From a bacterium (GTDB lineage: Bacteria > UBP18 > UBA7526), in assembly GCA_030619985.1 (NCBI GenBank), contig JAUXAI010000051.1:1-8727 (forward strand): a DNA stretch of 8,727 bases. The letters are read 5' to 3'. The position numbers were made by a program, and so were the translations under genes. Position 1 is the first letter of the stretch. Every line of letters begins with the position of its first letter. Shown piece after piece: positions 6,943-8,727 of this stretch. The notes beneath the pieces are model-generated. The model searched no databases and had not been told where the DNA came from. It saw only the letters and a program-made list of their open reading frames with translations.

Positions 6943-7041
6943 TCACCACTTGTATCTTATGCCAAAAAGACCAAAGTCATCCGTCTTTCCATCGCATCGA
7001 TCAGTATCATGCTTGTGCCATATCTGACAGAAGAGACTCAA
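6943..7041 (-). pseudogene. C-terminal fragment of a second barrel gene, no start
   Basis: The minus-strand frame ending with TGA at 6945-6943 encodes about 32 residues finishing DDFGLFGIRYKW, a typical barrel C-terminal strand with a terminal aromatic. It aligns without gaps, stop to stop, with the last 32 residues of the intact barrel protein: S-L-F-x-Q, R at position 15, G at 18, G-x-R-aromatic at the end. Upstream the frame passes into the terminator T-tract and closes at TAA 7065-7063. There is no usable start, so I read it as the 3' relic of a lost, convergent homologue. The match is short and chance cannot be excluded. Confidence 0.5.
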
Positions 7042-7075
7042 AAAGAAAAAGGGGCAAGAAATTTATCTTGCCCCT
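7040..7075 (-). terminator. Rho-independent terminator of the RND/PG0541 unit
   Basis: On the minus strand a perfect 10-bp stem (AGGGGCAAGA / TCTTGCCCCT, 7075-7066 with 7059-7050; 6-nt loop) is followed by TTTTTCTTTTT, an almost uninterrupted T tract. On the plus strand the same stem is followed by a poor T tract (AATTTGTT), so it may also weakly terminate the barrel transcript. Confidence 0.88.
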
Positions 7076-7114
7076 AATTTGTTCTGCGGTCATTGCTTGA
7101 TATTCATGCTCTCT

Positions 7115-7168
7115 CGGATGCCAGCGAAGCGCATCCGGCATCTGCGTTTTAATCTGCGATAATCTGCG
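7115..7168. repeat. Hairpin plus ATCTGCG direct repeats in the spacer
   Basis: CGGATGC (7115-7121) pairs with GCATCCG (7131-7137). An alternative GATGCC/GGCATC pairing (7117-7122 with 7137-7142) is mutually exclusive with it. Just beyond are three ATCTGCG words (7140-7146, 7152-7158, 7162-7168), the last two with a 10-bp period. In the leftward transcript these lie in the 3' untranslated region between the PG0541-type stop and the terminator. They look like dispersed intergenic repeat debris; no function is evident. Confidence 0.55.
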
Positions 7169-7171
7169 TCT

Positions 7172-7468
7172 TCAAATCATTTCCTCCAAAGGGAGAACAA
7201 AAGCCCCGATTCCTTCCTTGGCAATAGATTCTTTTGACTTTAATTCTCTTACCTTGGCCATAATTCTATCCTTCTTCTCGTCTTCTACGGCGATGGCTAA
7301 CATGCTATTTACTCCCGGCCAGACGTCAGAGTCAAAATGAGGCCCTGAGATAGGACCTTTTCCCAATACCCTATCCCACTTGGTATAGTTCTCAACCCCG
7401 ATTTCTTGCAAGGCTTCCATCATCTCTTCCTCAATGGCCGCATTATAGACAATCAGAACCATCTTCAT
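7172..7468 (-). CDS. PG0541-type transporter-associated small protein (PII-like fold)
   Basis: This is a 98-residue soluble protein with no signal peptide or membrane segment. The pattern MKMVLIVYNAAIEEEMMEAL (1-20), then NYTKWDRVLGKG (27-38), SGPHFDSDVWPG (41-52), a hydrophobic strand with AVEDEKKDRI (60-69), and a C-terminal AFVLPLEEM matches what I recall of the PG0541 family. Those proteins are small ferredoxin-like/PII-like proteins encoded next to RND efflux permeases. It starts 29 bp after the RND stop, with AAGGAG (7480-7475) 6 nt before its ATG, and is followed by a strong terminator, so it is the last gene of the efflux unit. A regulatory or accessory role on the pump is inferred from association only; no ligand-binding residues can be assigned. 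Confidence 0.82.
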   Translation of the reverse strand: MKMVLIVYNAAIEEEMMEALQEIGVENYTKWDRVLGKGPISGPHFDSDVWPGVNSMLAIAVEDEKKDRIMAKVRELKSKESIAKEGIGAFVLPLEEMI

Positions 7469-7474
7469 TTCTTA

Positions 7475-7480
7475 CTCCTT
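7475..7480 (-). promoter_or_regulatory. Strong ribosome-binding site of the PG0541-type gene
   Basis: AAGGAG on the minus strand lies 6 nt before ATG 7468, directly after the octamer repeats. This supports independent, efficient initiation rather than coupling to the RND stop. Confidence 0.75.
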
Positions 7481-7481
7481 A

Positions 7482-7505
7482 TCAACTTGTCAACTTATTA
7501 ACTTG
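7482..7505. repeat. Three degenerate 8-bp tandem repeats at the RND stop codon
   Basis: TCAACTTG, TCAACTTA and TTAACTTG run head to tail (7482-7489, 7490-7497, 7498-7505). The last copy contains the RND TAA stop and part of its final codons. The minus-strand unit carries TAA or TGA, so the array acts as a multi-frame stop cassette just before the next ribosome-binding site. Confidence 0.7.
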
Positions 7506-8727
7506 TTACCTTCTTTATTCTCTCTTCGAAGATAGAATAAAGGGTGGGAACAAAAACCAAAGTGATCAAAGTAGAAACGATTAATCCACCGATGATGGTG
7601 ATACCAAATGGCCTCCAGAACTCTGAACCTTCCCCTCGTAAGAGAGCAAGGGGAAGTAATCCAAAAACAGTAGTAATAGTAGTCATTAAGACCGGTCTAA
7701 GCCTCGTTCTACCGCCAAGGGTGACCGCTTCCCTCACACTATAACCTCTTCCCCTCAGGATATTAATATAACTGATTAAGACGATAGCGTTATTCACCAC
7801 AATCCCTACCAGCATAATGAGTCCAATGAAGGCATCTACGGTAAATATCTGATTAGTAATGAGTAAGGCCCATATTACCCCGATCATGGCAAAGGGAATA
7901 GAGAATAAGATGATGAAGGGATCTCTTAATGATTCGAATTGAGAGGCCATGACCATGTAGACCAGGATTGCTCCCAGGATAAGGGCAAATAATAGGTTCC
8001 TGAAGGACTTCTCCTGCTCTTCCCTCTCCCCACTAAACCTTATGAAGAAGTTAGACGGAATAGTAAGTCCTTCAAGTTTTTCCTTTGCTTCTCTTACAAT
8101 ACTCCCCAGGTCCCGACCATAGATATTCCCCATCACCTTTATTATCCTCTGCTGATCCCTTCTCTCTATCTTCACTGGGCCAATCTTTTCTCTAATGCTT
8201 GCCACATTTGAGAGCCGGATCTGTTTCCCGGATGGTGAGGTGATAAAAATCTTCTCCAGGTCCTCAATTTGGTCTCTATCTTCCTCTCGTAAGCGTACCG
8301 AGATATCGTATTCCTTTCCTCTCTCCCGATATTTAGTAGCCTCCTTGCCGCTCACCAAGTTCTTTATGGTATTACCGATTGTCGAGACATTCAGGCCCAA
8401 TCGGGAAGCCTTCTCCCTATCTACCACTATCTGGAGCTCTGGCTTCCCTTCCTTGCGCGAAATTTCAACATCCCTCACTCCCTCTATCCTCCCTATGATC
8501 TCAGCCACTTTCCGGGCAAGCCTTCTACCAAGATCTAAGTCATATCCCCAGACCTCAATGGTCAGGGGCTTCCCTCCTCCAAGGAGGAGGCCAGCCAGGG
8601 GATCCTCAGTAGAGAACCTCACTTCTGCCCCGGGGAAAGAGGTTAGCAGAGGTCTCAAGGACTCTACAATCTCCTGGGAGGACCTCTTCCTTTCTCTTAT
8701 GGGAACCAACTTGGCCATTGCTATGCC
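7498..8727 (-). CDS. RND efflux permease, C-terminal part (5' end outside window)
   Basis: 409 codons of an inner-membrane, proton-driven RND pump of the HAE1/AcrB superfamily. The frame continues past 8727 (GIA precedes the first in-window ATG at 8718), so that ATG is internal. Numbering from it: periplasmic porter/docking domains at 1-235, including PLTIEVWGYDL (51-61) and a VDREKASRLGLN segment (99-110); then TM8 (about 241-258), ASQFESLRDP loop (258-267), TM9 (266-287), TM10 with GIVVNNAIVLISYIN (305-319), RLRPVLMTT and TM11 (339-361), and TM12 (371-395) ending FVPTLYSIFEER. The VNN in TM10 and the R-P-V-L-M-T-T in TM11 fit the relay region of this superfamily; the TM4 aspartates are outside. 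A complete RND protein has about 1,000-1,050 residues, so roughly 60% is missing. Substrate is unknown. Confidence 0.93.
   Translation of the reverse strand, partial: GIAMAKLVPIRERKRSSQEIVESLRPLLTSFPGAEVRFSTEDPLAGLLLGGGKPLTIEVWGYDLDLGRRLARKVAEIIGRIEGVRDVEISRKEGKPELQIVVDREKASRLGLNVSTIGNTIKNLVSGKEATKYRERGKEYDISVRLREEDRDQIEDLEKIFITSPSGKQIRLSNVASIREKIGPVKIERRDQQRIIKVMGNIYGRDLGSIVREAKEKLEGLTIPSNFFIRFSGEREEQEKSFRNLLFALILGAILVYMVMASQFESLRDPFIILFSIPFAMIGVIWALLITNQIFTVDAFIGLIMLVGIVVNNAIVLISYINILRGRGYSVREAVTLGGRTRLRPVLMTTITTVFGLLPLALLRGEGSEFWRPFGITIIGGLIVSTLITLVFVPTLYSIFEERIKKVTS

Noticed and set aside
6961-7026. Short plus-strand frame starting ATGCCAAAAAG (22 codons).
   Set aside because: It has no ribosome-binding site, and the opposite strand explains the same bases better as a barrel C-terminal fragment.
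8716-8718. ATG at 8718 considered as the true start of the RND gene.
   Set aside because: The frame stays open to the window edge (GIA upstream) and the sequence begins in the middle of the RND porter region, so the start lies outside.

Overview
The window looks like a chromosomal segment of a diderm (Gram-negative-type) bacterium. It carries a signal-peptide-bearing outer-membrane beta-barrel gene and an RND efflux permease. GC content is moderate, genes are tightly overlapped, and intergenic spaces are full of short degenerate repeats and hairpins. This style, plus an N-terminal fragment of a UPF0282-type metallo-hydrolase (a family best known from archaea), suggests an uncultivated anaerobic candidate phylum, possibly of the Omnitrophota/Aerophobota kind. 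That placement is an inference from style and is weak.

Left block (1-5037, all minus strand). One probable operon runs leftward from a sigma70-like promoter at 5148-5176. In transcription order it holds an integral-membrane diacylglycerol/polyprenol kinase-family protein (5037-4435), the first 21 codons of a lost UPF0282-type gene (from 4438), a PflA-like radical SAM protein (4368-3283), a small glycine-rich membrane protein with a TTG start (3286-2825), and uvrA (2828 to beyond base 1). Three junctions overlap by 4 bases, which predicts translational coupling. UvrA is almost complete and contains six perfect in-frame copies of a 7-bp repeat.

Central spacer (5038-5388). This carries an 88-bp imperfect palindrome in the leader of the left operon. 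Next to it lies a 158-bp element bounded by a perfect 13-bp inverted repeat and containing three hairpins. Each end of that element abuts an outward-facing -35-like box, so it may supply promoter parts to both divergent transcription units.

Right block. A plus-strand gene (5389-6942) encodes a predicted outer-membrane beta-barrel made of two tandem units of about 249 residues. Directly after its stop codon, on the opposite strand, is a 33-codon fragment resembling the C-terminal hairpin of a second barrel gene (7041-6943). A strong minus-strand terminator (7040-7075) follows. It belongs to a leftward unit holding the C-terminal part of an RND permease (from beyond 8727 to 7498) and a PG0541-type transporter-associated small protein (7468-7172).

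The least ordinary items are the frame-changing tandem repeat inside uvrA, the decapitated UPF0282 gene, the inverted-repeat element in the divergent spacer, and the fossil barrel end abutting the duplicated barrel gene. No tRNA, rRNA, CRISPR array or complete transposon was seen.
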